A stretch of DNA of 64,000 bases, from assembly GCF_009389715.1 (NCBI RefSeq), contig NW_024067841.1, positions 423,620 through 487,619 on the forward strand. Reading direction: 5' to 3'. The notes below the pieces were generated by a model. That model did not search any database and was not told where the DNA came from. It saw only the letters and a program-made list of their open reading frames with translations. Origin of the DNA: Phoenix dactylifera (Eukaryota > Streptophyta > Magnoliopsida > Arecales > Arecaceae). The translations under genes were made by a program, and so were the position numbers. This document shows, in pieces, positions 36,491-49,379 of the stretch. The first letter of the stretch is position 1, and each line of letters opens with the position of its first letter.

Positions 36491-39400
36491 TCATGCCCAA
36501 GCTTCTCTTCCTTCCCTAGAGTTTCCAATGCCAAGCTGTCCCAATTTCTTGCTGGACCTGTTTAACTGGAACACAGGGTGCCTGCAAAGCTTCCTCACTC
36601 CTTTCCTAAAATTCAATCTATCCAATAAGCCTTCTACATCCCCATGACAGCGTCCACTTTTAGACCCATCTTTAGTTGCATTTAACTCACTACCAATAGG
36701 CGAACTTTTTCCAGAAATGAACTCACGGTCCTCACTAATATCACTCTTCTTCTCAAAGCTCCGAAAGCTCTCTTCAACATCACTGTCTGGAGCATGTTCT
36801 GCACTGAACAAGAATTTTCTGAAGGCAGTTCTGTCAAGAAGACACATTCCCATGGTTTTCTCATTAGAACCCACAATAGATTTTTCAGTTGATTTTGTTA
36901 AATTGGGTTCATACTTGTCGCTTGGAGATTCGGAATAGGGATGGAAAATCCTGGTCACTGCAGATGCCTCCTCCCTTTCTTGTAGTGTCTTTATGATCAA
37001 CGTCTTGAGGAAGTTCATTACCTGAACTGCATGGATCAATGCAGTTAAAGGATCGGCCATCTGAAAAATAGAAATGTCACATCAGTCATTTTACAATCAG
37101 TTTTGAGTTATATGCAGAATAACTGGACTGATAAAAATCCAACTTTTTCTAATAACCTGAGTCATGTTTGGTGCAAAAACCATAGCAATATTACGAGCAT
37201 TCATCTTGTTGGAATGTTCATGCTCCACAACATCAGCCATCAGATTGATGGCCCAGTCAAGCAATGCTGCTTCCGTTGGTGGAAGCATCCTTGCAAGTAG
37301 AGAGCACTCTTCTTCAGTGTTGCAATGCATCACCTGATCTGGAGTCAGTGAGTCAAGCACCCCTGTGGGGAGTTCCCGAAACCATGCCTACAACAACATT
37401 TAAGAAAAAAATTCAGTTAAGAAAAGAATATGAAAGGAATATGCGTGCAAAGAATAAATTTTGAATAGAAAATCTTGAAACTCAGAAAATGGTGTAGCTT
37501 TGGTGCATTCTCACACTATTTGTTCTTGTGCAATGTTAAGATACACAATGTGTAGATTTTTCTATTTTTCTCTAAAGCATTGAGTTTTGCATTAGTAGTT
37601 TTTTCAGATTAAATGAAAATATGGCCGGCCATTCCTCATTTAGCTTCCCTTTCCGAATATTTACTTCGTTGCTTCTTTCCCTTTACTAAATTTCTCAATT
37701 GTTCTACAGACTAACAGATGGTAACATTGCAACAGAATTTAATATATCAAAACCACCTGCTCAGCAGGATGCAACTCTAAATTGCTAATGTAGAAATTTG
37801 AAAATTAACATGCTAAAAATGAACATACTGCATGTTCTCAGGCATCCTTCTGAAAACTCGGCAAATCAGATAAATAACAGCTTCCAATAAGTTTGTGCTT
37901 TTAGAGTGGCGTCTCGTATGAGTTCAGTTAAACGCATAATTCAAGTTTTAACCCGTGTTTCCTGTTATAAGCCATCTAGAAAATCAGGCTGATGACTAAG
38001 CTGCCAAAGCTCAATTACATCAACTCTGACATCGGCAACGTATCACTCCGTGGAGGCATGAAGGAAGCTGCCAAAATTATGCTTAAGTGTTCCTATCTCA
38101 CTGCAAAAAGATCCAATTCAGACAAGGTTAATCATGCTCTGGACAGAATTCAGTCTCATAGAAGGGCTACCACTTTTCAATCCAGACCTGATCACAGTTT
38201 GAAACTGGTAATTTTGTGCTACTGGTCAGTTTGGGTCTCATTTAGCTGGATCAGATCCAAAAAATTTGACCATTTCTTTTTAGTTGGTTATTTAGTAATA
38301 GTGGGTTGAATAATCTAGTCCCTTTTCTTTATTTTGACCCACAACAGAAAATGGGTCTAAATTTCCAGTGGACTTAATCAGTACATGCAAACCTAATCAT
38401 ATCACATGGATCACGGACCTTCTCAAAATTCTCATTATTACTGTTTTTTTTTGCTAGACCTCATTATTACTGTTTGCTATGCATATGGTAGATAGGTCTA
38501 CTCACACTAGTCATGTATCTTTAGACACACAGATTTGTTACAAGATGCCCATTTTTTGCGCCTTTGCACTGCATCCATAGCCAGAGCTGCACTCTCTACC
38601 AAGGCCATGTTTATTATTAAAGCGAGCTTCTCCAGAGACAAGACCAGATGGGGGCAAGAATAACATTATCACAATTAGCTTCAAAATGCAAAGTTAATTA
38701 CCACATACATTATGTTTGAGAAGTTTATTTGAAAAAAGAATGCCAGTTACAAAGATATGATAAAAATACAAGAAAGAAAGAAATGAGGGAAAACTAGCAG
38801 TGAGAAAGGGCTGGGCAGAAAAAGGATTCTTTACAATCCAGGTAAGCTAGATCTCTAATCACAAAGTTGATAAAAATTATTAGTTTCACAAAAAGCTAAC
38901 TTAGATATGAACCCCATACCCATATATGTAGTGTTACAAATTGGTGAGTTCCACGAATAGATAATTTGAATCCTTAAAAAGGATAGCAGATGAGTCTAAA
39001 CTTGATCAATAATATGGATCAAATCCAAGAGGGATCATGTTGTTCTTGTTAGCTTTGGATCAAGAACTCATCCCGTTTGCCTTAAATATGAGTCCTGGAT
39101 GGATCCAATTAGAACCGGCCAGCTTAGAGCCCTAATCTTAAGGTTTTAATTGCTCCAGAATGATAATAGCAAAGTTATTCTTTGCATGATAACTACATTA
39201 TTAATATGCTTTATTCTAGATTTCTCAAATTTTTTCTGGTATATTTTGCTTATTAGGTGTCTACATTATCAGCACTTCAGCAATTTGTACCACATTGATT
39301 GCCCTCACAAGAACTTAGAAAACCAGACAATGGAAATGCTGATAACTTGACAAGAATGTAAAGGTGCAGCCCAGTCAAAATGCAAAGAACTTGGAACAAA

Positions 39401-42400
39401 GTCATCACCATTTCGTGAGCATATAGGCCCTTCAGTTCTTTAGGCAGCATATTAGGAACCAAATTTTCTACTTGAGAGAGCTCATAGAATTTGTCCAAAT
39501 TCTAGAGCTTGATATAAGTCAGAGCAATACATAGGTGGATTCTTGATAATGTATCAGTGGTGCATAGAGTGGTTGTAGTAATATTTCCCAGAAAATGTAT
39601 TATAACACTTGTATAAAGGATGAATGGATATGTCACGATGGTGACAGGTAAAGCAAAACTCAAAGAACATGGTGAAAAAATATGGACTAACTGCAAAACT
39701 CAAAGAAACTGATGATCAAGATTACAGCAATAACTTTGGAAGATGATGGTTACCTTTATCAGACCAGCTAGACAATGAAAATCAGTTCCAGGTGGCACAA
39801 TTCCTCTATTCAATTGGTCTCTAACATATGCTTCTTGACTATTTTCGGCATTAATTCTAAAAATTCCTTCAGCCTTCAAATAAAAGAGGAATGGTATCAA
39901 TTCTGACAGATCTTACAAATAATATCACCATCTGTCAGCAAATTCCAATAGTACAGAACTTACCTGAAGGCCTCCTTGTGAATACAAGGCCCTCTGCATC
40001 AGAAGCAAAATTGTTGGCACGCTATTCCCTCTTGTATCATAAGAACATTGCATAGATTTGGCAGAAACTCCAAATACACTAACACTGCAAAGAAAATATG
40101 AGAACATATTGTCCATTAGGATCTTTTACATAGGAAAATCACAATAAAGTATGAACCGGATCATGATCACACTTCAATAAAATAAAAGACAAAATTGAAA
40201 ATAATTAGAATGGGGGAAAGTAAGGCATGATCTTTGGAGACAAAAACAATTTGCCTTTAACAATGTTTACAAATTATGAGCTCAAAAAAGATTACAAATC
40301 CAAGGTTTTTTCTTATGAATACAATCCAATGGGGCATAATCTACTCCAGATACTCTTTTCTCATCTTTTTTTCTCAAAATAGCTCTCAAAAACTCAAAAA
40401 GTATCTCTTGCATCTGAAAAAAGGGGTCCAATTTCTCCTTGTTTTTGGAAAACGAATTTTCAATTGCTTCCAATGTTCTCAAAAATTTGTAAAATAATCT
40501 TGGAGGCTAGACTTATGAACCATAAAATAATAGCCACTACTTACAGGTTAACTTTTGAAGCTTTGAAAAGATATTTTGAAGAAAACCATTTATATATGGA
40601 CATGATGGTTTGTCATCTTTTCAGTTTTACTTTCCATTATTTACATTTGATTTGCAAATAAAATGTACTGAATTCATCTGTTTCTTTCCCATGACAAAAA
40701 ACTAGTGAGTACTACTAGGAATTTGTAGTGACAAACTATGAGTATTTTCAAACATATGAGGAATGCTACTGTTTAAGTTAAAGCCTACCTTTGTAAAATC
40801 TAGTCAATGACCAGAAAAACATATTTAAAGAGATGAAGATATTGTCCCAAAATAACATTAGAAAGACATATAATGATTAAATAAACCATCTGTGATCAAT
40901 TTCAACCTTGACTAGCTGAAATCACCAAAAGTTGTAATAACTAGTTAGAAATTGACTGAAACTAGCTGAAAACCTGAAACATTTAAGTTGACCAGTTCAG
41001 TTCTAGCTTAAATGGATCAGTTTCCGCCAACACTTAAAACTTTGGATTCAAACCAAATGATTTAATGTAGTGGTGTCTCCACTCAAAGGCACATTAAATA
41101 AGTGGTTATAGTATTGTCTCAACCAAGGTCTGCCAAACCGGGCCGAACCGCCCGGTTCAGGCAGTGTCGAACTGACCCAGTGCGAAACTAGGTCGGTTCG
41201 CCTAATACATTTGGTTCCGGCCCCATACTAGCCGAAACCTCTACCAAGCCGGCCAGAGCCTTTCCTTTACCGACCGAAACCGGCCGATAAGTGTCCGAAC
41301 TGGCCGGAACTAATCGATTCAATGCAGACTCCGTGCAAACCGGCCGGTTCGTACCGAATCAACCCGATTCCGAAGCAGGTTGACACTGTGGACTGCACCT
41401 GATGCTTTTTAAAGCATCATGTGTCTGTTGGGAAGGCCGAAGGCCTTTCCAACAATAATATTTTGAAAGCGGCGGCTCTCTCCGCCACTTCCACTTCCCA
41501 AATAATCCAAAAACAACACCGATTTAGGCTATCAAAAGAAAGATCCATGGCTAAATAAGATGTACTTCCTCTCTCCTATCTCAATCGCTCTTTTTTTGGG
41601 GGAGCTTAAAAAAAAATAGCTCAAAAATTGCAAAATAAGAAGACATTATGCCAAAATTTTTGATTTAGGCTTATTTTTTTCTATATTGTAGATCTATAGA
41701 TGATCTACACACTAACATAAAAAATTTTAAAATTCGAATTATATTTTATTTTAAAAATTAAAAATATATTTTTGGATTAAATATATATTTTTTAAAAAAA
41801 ATAAATATTGAAAAATTGTAAAATCAAAAACATATTTAGGGGCATGCAAGCTACAAATAACCTCGCATATGGAGTAGGATCCATAAATGTATCGGATTTC
41901 GAGTCATTTACTGGATTCTATTACTCGCAGCCACAGACAGCCAAATCAAACCAACTTGATTCAGAAGTTAGAACCAGGCAGAGCCAAGGAGTTGACAAAT
42001 ACGGATATAGATTGGATGTTAGTCTCCAAAAGGCCACAAGAAGATTGGAGACCTCATCAACCAATGTGCATTCATGACAGCTAAGGGTAGCCGAAAAGAG
42101 AAACTACTAGTTGTTAATCCTGTTTACTGCATGATAAAAGAGGGTATGAAATAATGACTTTGGAGAGCAATTTCTGAATGGATAGCATAGCAGATCCGAG
42201 ACCTCCACGATAATATGCCCAACAGCCCAACATTCAGTTGATTTTTGTACCTTTTCTAAAACCACCATTGGCCAATCACTTCCATAGCCTAAGTGCCTAA
42301 CAGTTTGCACCAGAAATGGCACTGCTTGTCTAGATATGTTGATTCAATAATCAAACAATAAGAGTTGAGCAATAACTAAGTTGGTGTCCACAGAGCAGTA

Positions 42401-45036
42401 TCTAGAGCTGCATGCTAACTCATGCACTTCCATACTAGCTCTAATACAATGAGAACTGAACAGTAAAAGCCAAAATTACTAGATAATCTGATTTCTAAAA
42501 ATGCAGCCAAAACATTAACACTTTCAACACAATAACCAAATAATCATGCCATGCATCTATGTGCAAATTCTATGTAATCTTTTACTGTATGCACTCGTAC
42601 TAAAATTAAAGAATACATCAATATTCAGCACACACAACATACGTATATTGTAATGCATAGTTAGTACTTACACAACACAACATACTATTCTAACTATCTG
42701 TATCACTTTCCATTCATAATCTAAATTTTGTAAAATTTGTTATCTGAAATTCTTAGTATTAAAACTTAAGTAGATTATTGAATAAAATCTGTGAAATGAA
42801 TTTTTTAAGTAAGTTTTTTCTCATTATCTGAGTGCTACTTGCAACATTCCATTCCATTCACATTTTGGACTAGCTACAATATTTTATACAGATCTTTAAT
42901 ACACCTACTGCTCATGAAGGAAAGCTATAGAAAACAACACAAGTGTAGCAAATGGCCCAAGCACCGGAGCCGAGGGGGGAGTAATCCCCCACCCAAAAAC
43001 AGAAAAAAGAAATTGGTTTTAGTTCAAGTTCGGGATCGTGTGATGTGAACTTGCCCCCACTAAAAACATAGATTAGTAAAAATGTGAAGAATCCTTAAAA
43101 TCCGAAACATGATTTTTATCTATTCTTGATCTTTATCTAGTCTTACTTTCTTAGACACCATTTGTAGATGATAACCGTTCCTAAATTAAAGACTAATCTT
43201 AGGATATGAATGTTCTACTTATCTGCATGTTTTTCAAAGATCCCACAATTTTTTACATTGATTGTGGGATTAAGAAGAGTTATCTCACTACTTATTCTTG
43301 GGAACCTTTTATATAGAGCAACAGAGATAAGGGGAGGGGGTGCGATGGCCGAGCGGAGGTCATTCCCTCATGGGTCCAAATATCTTTAACTCTGTTCTAT
43401 TTTAACTTCTGGGATCACAAGCGAGGTAAGCCCTTTTCCATGATCTTTTTTTTTTGTTTGGTAAAAATAATTCCTCTTGTAGATTTATTAAGTCCATGAT
43501 TATTTATTATTAAGTTTAACTTTTAAGATTTCAATCATTTAGAACAATAATGTAAATAACTCAATAATATGGGGAAAAAATCCTAGTTTCCCCCCCTCAT
43601 AAATGGGTTGATATCCCTTACAATCATAAGAATTATTATCTTCGTATTTAAGTTTGCATTTATAAAACTTAATTACTTTGTATTTGTTTGCGACTAGGAT
43701 AATAAGGAAACACACTAAACCGGTACCTTTTTAAACTGTTGAAGTCCTAATGTGAATATTAGCATAGTGAACTAGGATACATTGATTTCCTCCATAAAGT
43801 GAACATAACATTTGTTTCCATAAATTTAGCCTCACTAAATTAAGATGTTTGATTCACTGATCATTGATCTTTCTTGTTGCCCCCTGGAGCAAATTCCTGG
43901 CTCCCCCACCAGGCCAACCATATGAATTGATCCAACTGTTATTGCAAATGGCAAGTATATCTGCCACTGGAACATATGAAAAACGAGAATGTCACAGCAA
44001 ATGGCATCAGTCAGGGTTATCATAAGAATCATGGTTCAATTGAAACACCCGAAAAAAATTATTAACCAAAATAAATTTTTTGCATCCTGTACCTGACTGG
44101 ATTGAAAAAAGATCAGGAAAAAAGAAAGCAAAAAAAAGATGTTTTATCTAAATTTCAATGCAACTCAACGCTTTTGAAAATAACAAAGATGAGGGGGGAC
44201 AAGAGTAAAGAGGAGCAACCAAGAGAAAAAAAAAGGAGACGAAAGACGGATAAAATTTTCCCAATCGTAATATATTATACACACAATGAAAAGAGGTTCA
44301 GAAAATTTCCAGGAAACTATCAATAAGTTCCCAATCAAAGTCTGGTAATTCTGGAGTCCAGCCTAGCACTGGTCTTGCTGAAATCAGCTCTAAAATTGAT
44401 ACGGAAAAAGCAAAGACTTACAAGAAACAGGCCATTCTGGAACAAAAGCTTAATGTTGCAGTTCAAAAGACTTCAAATTGCACCTCAATTCCAACACATA
44501 TCGCCATTTTTTATTTTCTTTTAACAAGTCCACAGAGACAACAAAAGGATAAATCATTCGCATTAGAAACAGAAAGCAAAAAAAAAAGAAGAAGAGAATC
44601 AAGGATCAATGTTTTAGGAGGTTGAACCGGACCTGGCGCTGGGAACACTCTCGGGAACCTCGGGCTCGAACTCCACGGGCAAGCCGAGGAAGCCACCGAA
44701 GCGGTCGAAGGTCACGTGAGAAATGTGGCGCACGTCGGTGGGCCAGCCGATCTCCATGGACGAGGGGCAGCCCCGGTCCTCCGGCACCGCGCCCACGCTG
44801 CACATCACCAGCGACTTCCTCAGCGCCGCCGCCACCGCCGCCACGATTGAGAACTGATGTCCTCCCCCTCCGCCGCCGCCGCCGCCGCCGTGCCCCTCCC
44901 TCTGTCCTCCTCCCGCCACCATCAACGGCGACGAAACCGGGCATTCCCCTTCGTCCTCCTCCTCCTCGGAAGTGCGGGAGGGGAGGGAGAGCGGAGGGGA
45001 GTGCTGGAAGCCGAGGTGGAGGTGGAAGCGGGCCAT
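36491..45036 (-). CDS. ROP GTPase-activating protein with CRIB motif, 5 exons
   Basis: RhoGAP that stimulates GTP hydrolysis by plant ROP GTPases, acting at the plasma membrane and cortex in cell polarity and signalling. Exons (minus): 44633-45036, 39964-40084, 39754-39873, 37157-37387, 36491-37060. Phases agree, 481 aa, usual for the family. The N-terminus has an acidic run and 10 glycines (51-59 region). The CRIB motif starts at I96 (IGWPTDVRHISHVTFD, with H104 and H107) and binds active ROP. The GAP domain begins at FGVSAKSMQ and carries the arginine finger R181 in EGIFRI. It ends with NARNIAMVFAPNMTQMADPL. The C-terminal tail ends LGIGNSREGREAWA, a conserved plant ROP-GAP end. Introns 1 (4.5 kb) and 3 (2.4 kb) contain repeats. 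The first splice donor is GTCCGG, less usual but GT. Confidence 0.94.
38432..38475 (-). mobile_element. Second micro-insertion with 15-bp target duplication
   Basis: TCATTATTACTGTTT is repeated at 38432-38446 and 38461-38475. The 14 bases between are six T then GCTAGACC, reading GGTCTAGC plus A-tail on the minus strand. It looks like an almost fully truncated retroinsertion in ROP-GAP intron 3. A simple tandem duplication of about 29 bp is the alternative. Confidence 0.5.
41118..41400. repeat. GC-rich ACCGG/GAACCG word-repeat island
   Basis: Starts CCAAGGTCTGCC and continues with many CCGGCC, GAACCG, CGGTTC and CCGAAC words in both orientations, far more GC-rich than the AT-rich intron around it (ROP-GAP intron 1). 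The start resembles those of the 59325-59625 and 62400-63080 elements. The right end was not found. Confidence 0.55.
41400..41490. repeat. Cluster of three short hairpins
   Basis: GATGCTTTTTAAAGCATC (about 41401-41418), TGTTGGGAAGGCC-GAA-GGCCTTTCCAACA (about 41427-41455, one mismatch) and GGCGG-CTCTCT-CCGCC (about 41472-41487) lie in a row directly after the GC-rich island. Confidence 0.65.
44868..44890 (-). repeat. (CCG)n coding microsatellite
   Basis: Encodes the glycine run in exon 1 of the ROP-GAP gene, on the plus strand (CCG)n. Its length is likely to vary between alleles without breaking the frame. Confidence 0.8.
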
Positions 45037-45148
45037 GACAGAGAGAGAAAGAGGGATTATGATGTGATGACAGAAGGGTGAGGATGAGGGTCAGGGTTTG
45101 GTCGCATGGTGGATTGGGGAAGGAATGGGAGGCGGTTTGGGGGCTTTG

Positions 45149-45185
45149 GAGAGAAGGAGAAGGAGAAGGAGAAGGAGAAGGAGGT
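45149..45185 (-). repeat. (GGAGAA)n in the ROP-GAP leader
   Basis: Five to six copies of a GGAGAA unit, read as CTTCTC on the coding strand, between the putative TATA box and the ATG at 45036. CT-rich leaders are common in plant genes. Confidence 0.75.
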
Positions 45186-45240
45186 GGAGGGCCTGGACTT
45201 TGGGGGGAATCGATGGGGACACCATCTCAATTCCTTGTCC

Positions 45241-45249
45241 TTTATTTAT
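45241..45249 (-). promoter_or_regulatory. Putative TATA box of the ROP-GAP gene
   Basis: ATAAATAAA on the minus strand, about 205 bp before the ATG, which would leave a leader of about 170 nt holding the CT-rich repeat. Confidence 0.4.
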
Positions 45250-45446
45250 CTTTTTTAGTATTCTTGGCGGCAAGCGAGAAGAGCTCGTGAGCGCGACACC
45301 AAACGAGGGATGGAGTTTCTACGTCGGATTTGTTTGAGTCATCTGTGAAGCAGCTGCATGAGACACATGGCTGCCGATCGGCTCTCATCGAAAAGGAAAT
45401 GTATATGTATCCAAAAGAAAAGAAAAGAAAAACGATGATATGTTTC

Positions 45447-46009
45447 TTCTTCTTCTTCTTCTTTTCCCCTTCTTCTTCTTTTTCTTTTTCTTTTTTTTAA
45501 GATCGGCGGTTCATAACAGTCTCATAAGCACTACCATCTGAGTCACTAGACAAAATGCTATACAAAGGTGGCAAAACAAGTGCAGAGCAGGTCCATAGAA
45601 TATCATCAGAATAATGGGCAACATAGGAGGCAACCCAATCAACAGCTCTATTCGTCTTTCGAAACGCGTGCACAACATGAGAGACGTCACACTTCCTCAG
45701 TAGCCGTCTGATGTCCTGTAGAAGTGGGTGGTCGGGCACTCCCGGCCTCTCCAAAAAAATCCACTCAATCACCTCCGCAATCCCCTTTCAGAAAGATGCT
45801 TCGGGCTCCCAGAACTCGCCTCGCATAGGAGACTTCCTCTCAGGCGGCCCTGAGCTCCGCCCTGAAGACTGATAACTCAAAAGTGCGGCGTCCGCCTACT
45901 ACAATCAGTCCGGACTCATGATTCCTGATCACATAAACAAAGCCCGCGCAAGCATCTTCCTCTGACAGACTACCATCAAAATTCACCTTAATATGGCCAG
46001 GGGATGGGT
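45447..46009 (-). mobile_element. 5'-truncated LINE with 13-bp target-site duplication
   Basis: GATGATATGTTTC occurs at 45434-45446 and 46010-46022 and brackets the insert exactly. On the minus strand the insert starts within the region before RNase H (GHIKVNFDGSL), reads AELRAA then a stop, KGDCGGD where most copies have EGDS, and VVHAFRKTNRAVDWVASYVAHYS, then 3' UTR. The tail next to 45447-45500 is not pure A but GAA/GAAA repeats on the element strand (CTT/CTTTT on plus), probably an expanded old tail. It lies 400 bp upstream of the ROP-GAP ATG. Confidence 0.85.
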
Positions 46010-46022
46010 GATGATATGTTTC

Positions 46023-49000
46023 ACTCTTTTCAATCTTAGCTTTGTAATGGTGTATTTATCTTGTTTCTGGATTAAGTGGAGGATTAAAAGAGAACGTGGT
46101 TGGTCTAGATTCATCAACACATAAATGAGATTTCCTCCTTACCTTAAAACTAGTCTAGACTCTGGTTATAGTCTCATAGAGATTAACTTCAGAGAGGTCA
46201 CTCAAACTCAATGGATGTGCCTGCTATATTGTGTTCTTCTAGGTTAATACTTTGTTCAGGAACGAAATATTAAACAAGTTTTTGGAAAACAAGCATAAGT
46301 TAAACATGGTTATATCGATCAAAGTTATTTACGCTAGGATGATTATTTCAATGGAGTCTATCATAAGCTATCCACAAGACAAAGCCATCATTCATGCATG
46401 TTTTTTCTTTCTGAATAAAAAAAATAATCTTACATCAAAAGTCATTCCAAAAATTGTAATCAAATGAAAATAGAAATAACTTGTGACATGACTTTTCAAG
46501 AGATATAGTCATTTCTATTCCTGTTTCCTCTCATTTTGAACCATACATAGGCTAAAAAGAATAGAAAAGTATCGAGACCAATTAATCAACGGTGGTAGTA
46601 GGAAACTCCCCATCAAAAAGGGTTTTAAAAAAAAAAGATTGTTCTTCATGGGTCTTCTCATCAGTGCATGCAAAAAGGGGAGAGAGGAAGAAAAGAAGGT
46701 GGGTGCTGGTAGGCTGGAAATGAGTCTAGCTTGACCAAAGTCTTAACTCTATGAATTTTAATTCTAGTTGGCATATGTAGGCCTGGTAGTTAACTCTATG
46801 AATTTTGAGTATAGCCTTGTTCTAGATCTAACCAGACACAAGTTAATTGTATTCAGGTCCACTCAGCTCATTTGTACCACTACGTGCAGGAGTCATCTCA
46901 ATGAGGGACCTCCTGCACACCGTTCGATCATTTCGGATCAACACCAGAACAGTGCTTCTTATGAAAATTTCAGTAATCCAATGTTGTTTATCGAGCACGC
47001 AAGAAGCTAGACCTTGATTGGAAGCAGGTAAACTTGCTTTGGACGGTGTCAAAGTACCTTATCTCTATCCTTTTCTTTGATTTAATAATGTCATGCATGG
47101 TGAGTAGTGTGGTGTGTTATGGAGATGATGTGAACTCTAACCTCCCAACCAATCTCCTTTTAATTGGCGAATGAAGCAAGTTATTACATGTTGCTTCGTA
47201 TTGAAACATGGCACGTTATGATTTCGGATTGTGACAACGTTTGACGTTGTGCTGTGGCCATTTCCAACAACAAAAGAATAAGAGTAATAGTAGAATAATG
47301 ATATAACTTGGGATCGCATCATATGCTGATGAGCTTGCCAGCCTTAACCTTCCCCACTTTTTAATCAAGCAGTAGTAAACAGACCCATATTTGACCATGA
47401 CAGGCTGAAACTGAAACCGAAACCGAAACCTTGCGCTGTTAAAGTAAATCAGCTAGGCATGCATGACGGAAAACTGGACGTGCCAACGTCGTAATTCCAA
47501 TCAGCCCAGAGAGGAAAGCATGCAAAGAAGTTCTGATATATCTGCAAGAGCATTTACTTCACTCTCTAACATGGCAAAGTTATAGCTTCATAATTTATAT
47601 AATTTTTCTTTTCTTTTCTTTTCTGTTTGGTAGAAGCATTTATAAGGTATTTAGTGAGCTTTTAACTAGATCAGATGCAGGCAGCTCAACTTTTTTTTTA
47701 AAAAAAAAATTAAGGATCAGTATTATTGTATTGTTCAGAGGAATGAACTCCATGATCTTGAGCACAAGGAACCATGCATAAGTCCTCTCCATATAAAGAT
47801 GTTCAAGTCTTTTTATCCATAAGATATATCTCAGAGGGAGAGAGAGAGTGTGTGTGCATCCCTAGCAAAGGAAGGGGTCTCTAACACTGTATCAACTTTC
47901 CTTGAGCATGAGGAGAGAGTATATTTAAAGCAAGGCCAGCGGTCGGTCAATTTTTATAGAAGGAAGAATGCCTAGTTAAAGGGACATGTCTTAGTTTAAT
48001 CCATCAGGGTAGGGCTCATTTGATGCTGCAGGTATATGTACCATCTATGTCACGGCTCAGCTGTAGCCACCTAACCAAATAGATGGCTGGGACCCAAAGG
48101 TTAGAATCAATAAATAATTGTTGTCCCACGATAACGGCCTCAAGAGACAAGATTACTGTCAGATGCTAAGTGTTTCGTAAGTAGTACAATGGCGTTATTT
48201 GCTCGGAGGACAACAAACGGGTGAATAATTGTTTTGTCTTCAAACTTGATCCAGATCTAGGTTCAAACCCTAATTGGCTTTAATTTTGGGGGTCCCATTG
48301 GATTGGCCAGGTAGGTTCTAAGTTTAAGGGCTGGGACATGAATTTTTTGACCTAATTTTTGTTAGATTTCGTCCAGTCCATCGGGATTTGATAGGGTCAA
48401 GTAGAACAGTGCGATAATATCATAATACTGTACCAAAAAAGAAAAGAAAAGGAACATAATGGTAATAAATGACTTAGATAGCGCAGCCAACGCATGGGCT
48501 TTTGAGGATGATTTGAAGTAAATCAGCTAAAAAATTTCAGATCTATCAAATGTCTTTGTTTTTCAACGATTCAGGATAGAGTTATGACCGCTGCAATGGA
48601 AAATAACATATATTAACAATAAAAATAATTATAGCAATTTTTGACAAAATAGCTGCTCAAAGATTACAACATTATTTTCTCAGAGAAAAGATTATACCAT
48701 TATTTTATTATTCCAAGCATAATAACAGACAAATATGATTCAATCTATAAAGCGGTGAACATCTCTTCACCTTTCTGGGAAAAAAATATCAATTTTATCT
48801 CATAAAAAGATATTTTTGCCCATCCATGGACATGCATCATGGATGCATCTATTAATTGTGTGCATCTGCTTGGTTGGATGCATGCATCCTTACGAGAATA
48901 GGGGCATGATGGTTTAATAAAGGTCAGAAGAGATGTTTTCAAGAAATAAAAGTACAAATGCAATTTATATAAATTAAAAAATAGAATTAAAGTGAATTTA

Positions 49001-49379
49001 TCTATCCACCGAATCACAAGCCTTGGAGTCATTAGCCAAAAGGAGTGCATTTCAACATCGTATGATGGGATCGAATCATGTGTGATTGAAATGAACTAAG
49101 TGTCCACCAATTGAATGGTTCAGATGCGCTCAGGACTGAGATAATTAATTCAAAGAGCTGTATGGTAGAGACCGTAGGGTACAGCGCTCGCTTTTAGACA
49201 GCAAGAAAACAAAATGCGTGTCGATTAGATACTATATTAAGAAAACGATCAAAAATAACGCGGGAAGTTGCCGGATGACGTTGATTTGCCTCAGGTTACG
49301 CATATGATGCGATGAGACCATGCAGCCATTTTGGTTGGGATTATAACCTTTTAGACGCCAAAAAAAAAAAAAAAAAAAT
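46023..49379. other. Intergenic, nothing recognised
   Basis: AT-rich. Open frames up to about 100 codons show no domain. Near 48810-48890 the RY-type word GGATGCATC/GATGCATCC recurs and can pair with itself. No RNA gene found. Confidence 0.45.

Noticed and set aside
43349..43390. GATGGCCGAGCGG, like the 5' part and A box of a tRNA-Ser or tRNA-Leu gene
   Set aside because: No B box at the right distance, no matching acceptor stem and no T-arm follow. It is a chance or relic match.
47407..47430. GAAACCGAAACCGAAACC as telomere-like repeat
   Set aside because: The unit is GAAACC, not the plant telomere unit TTTAGGG/CCCTAAA, and there are only about four copies.
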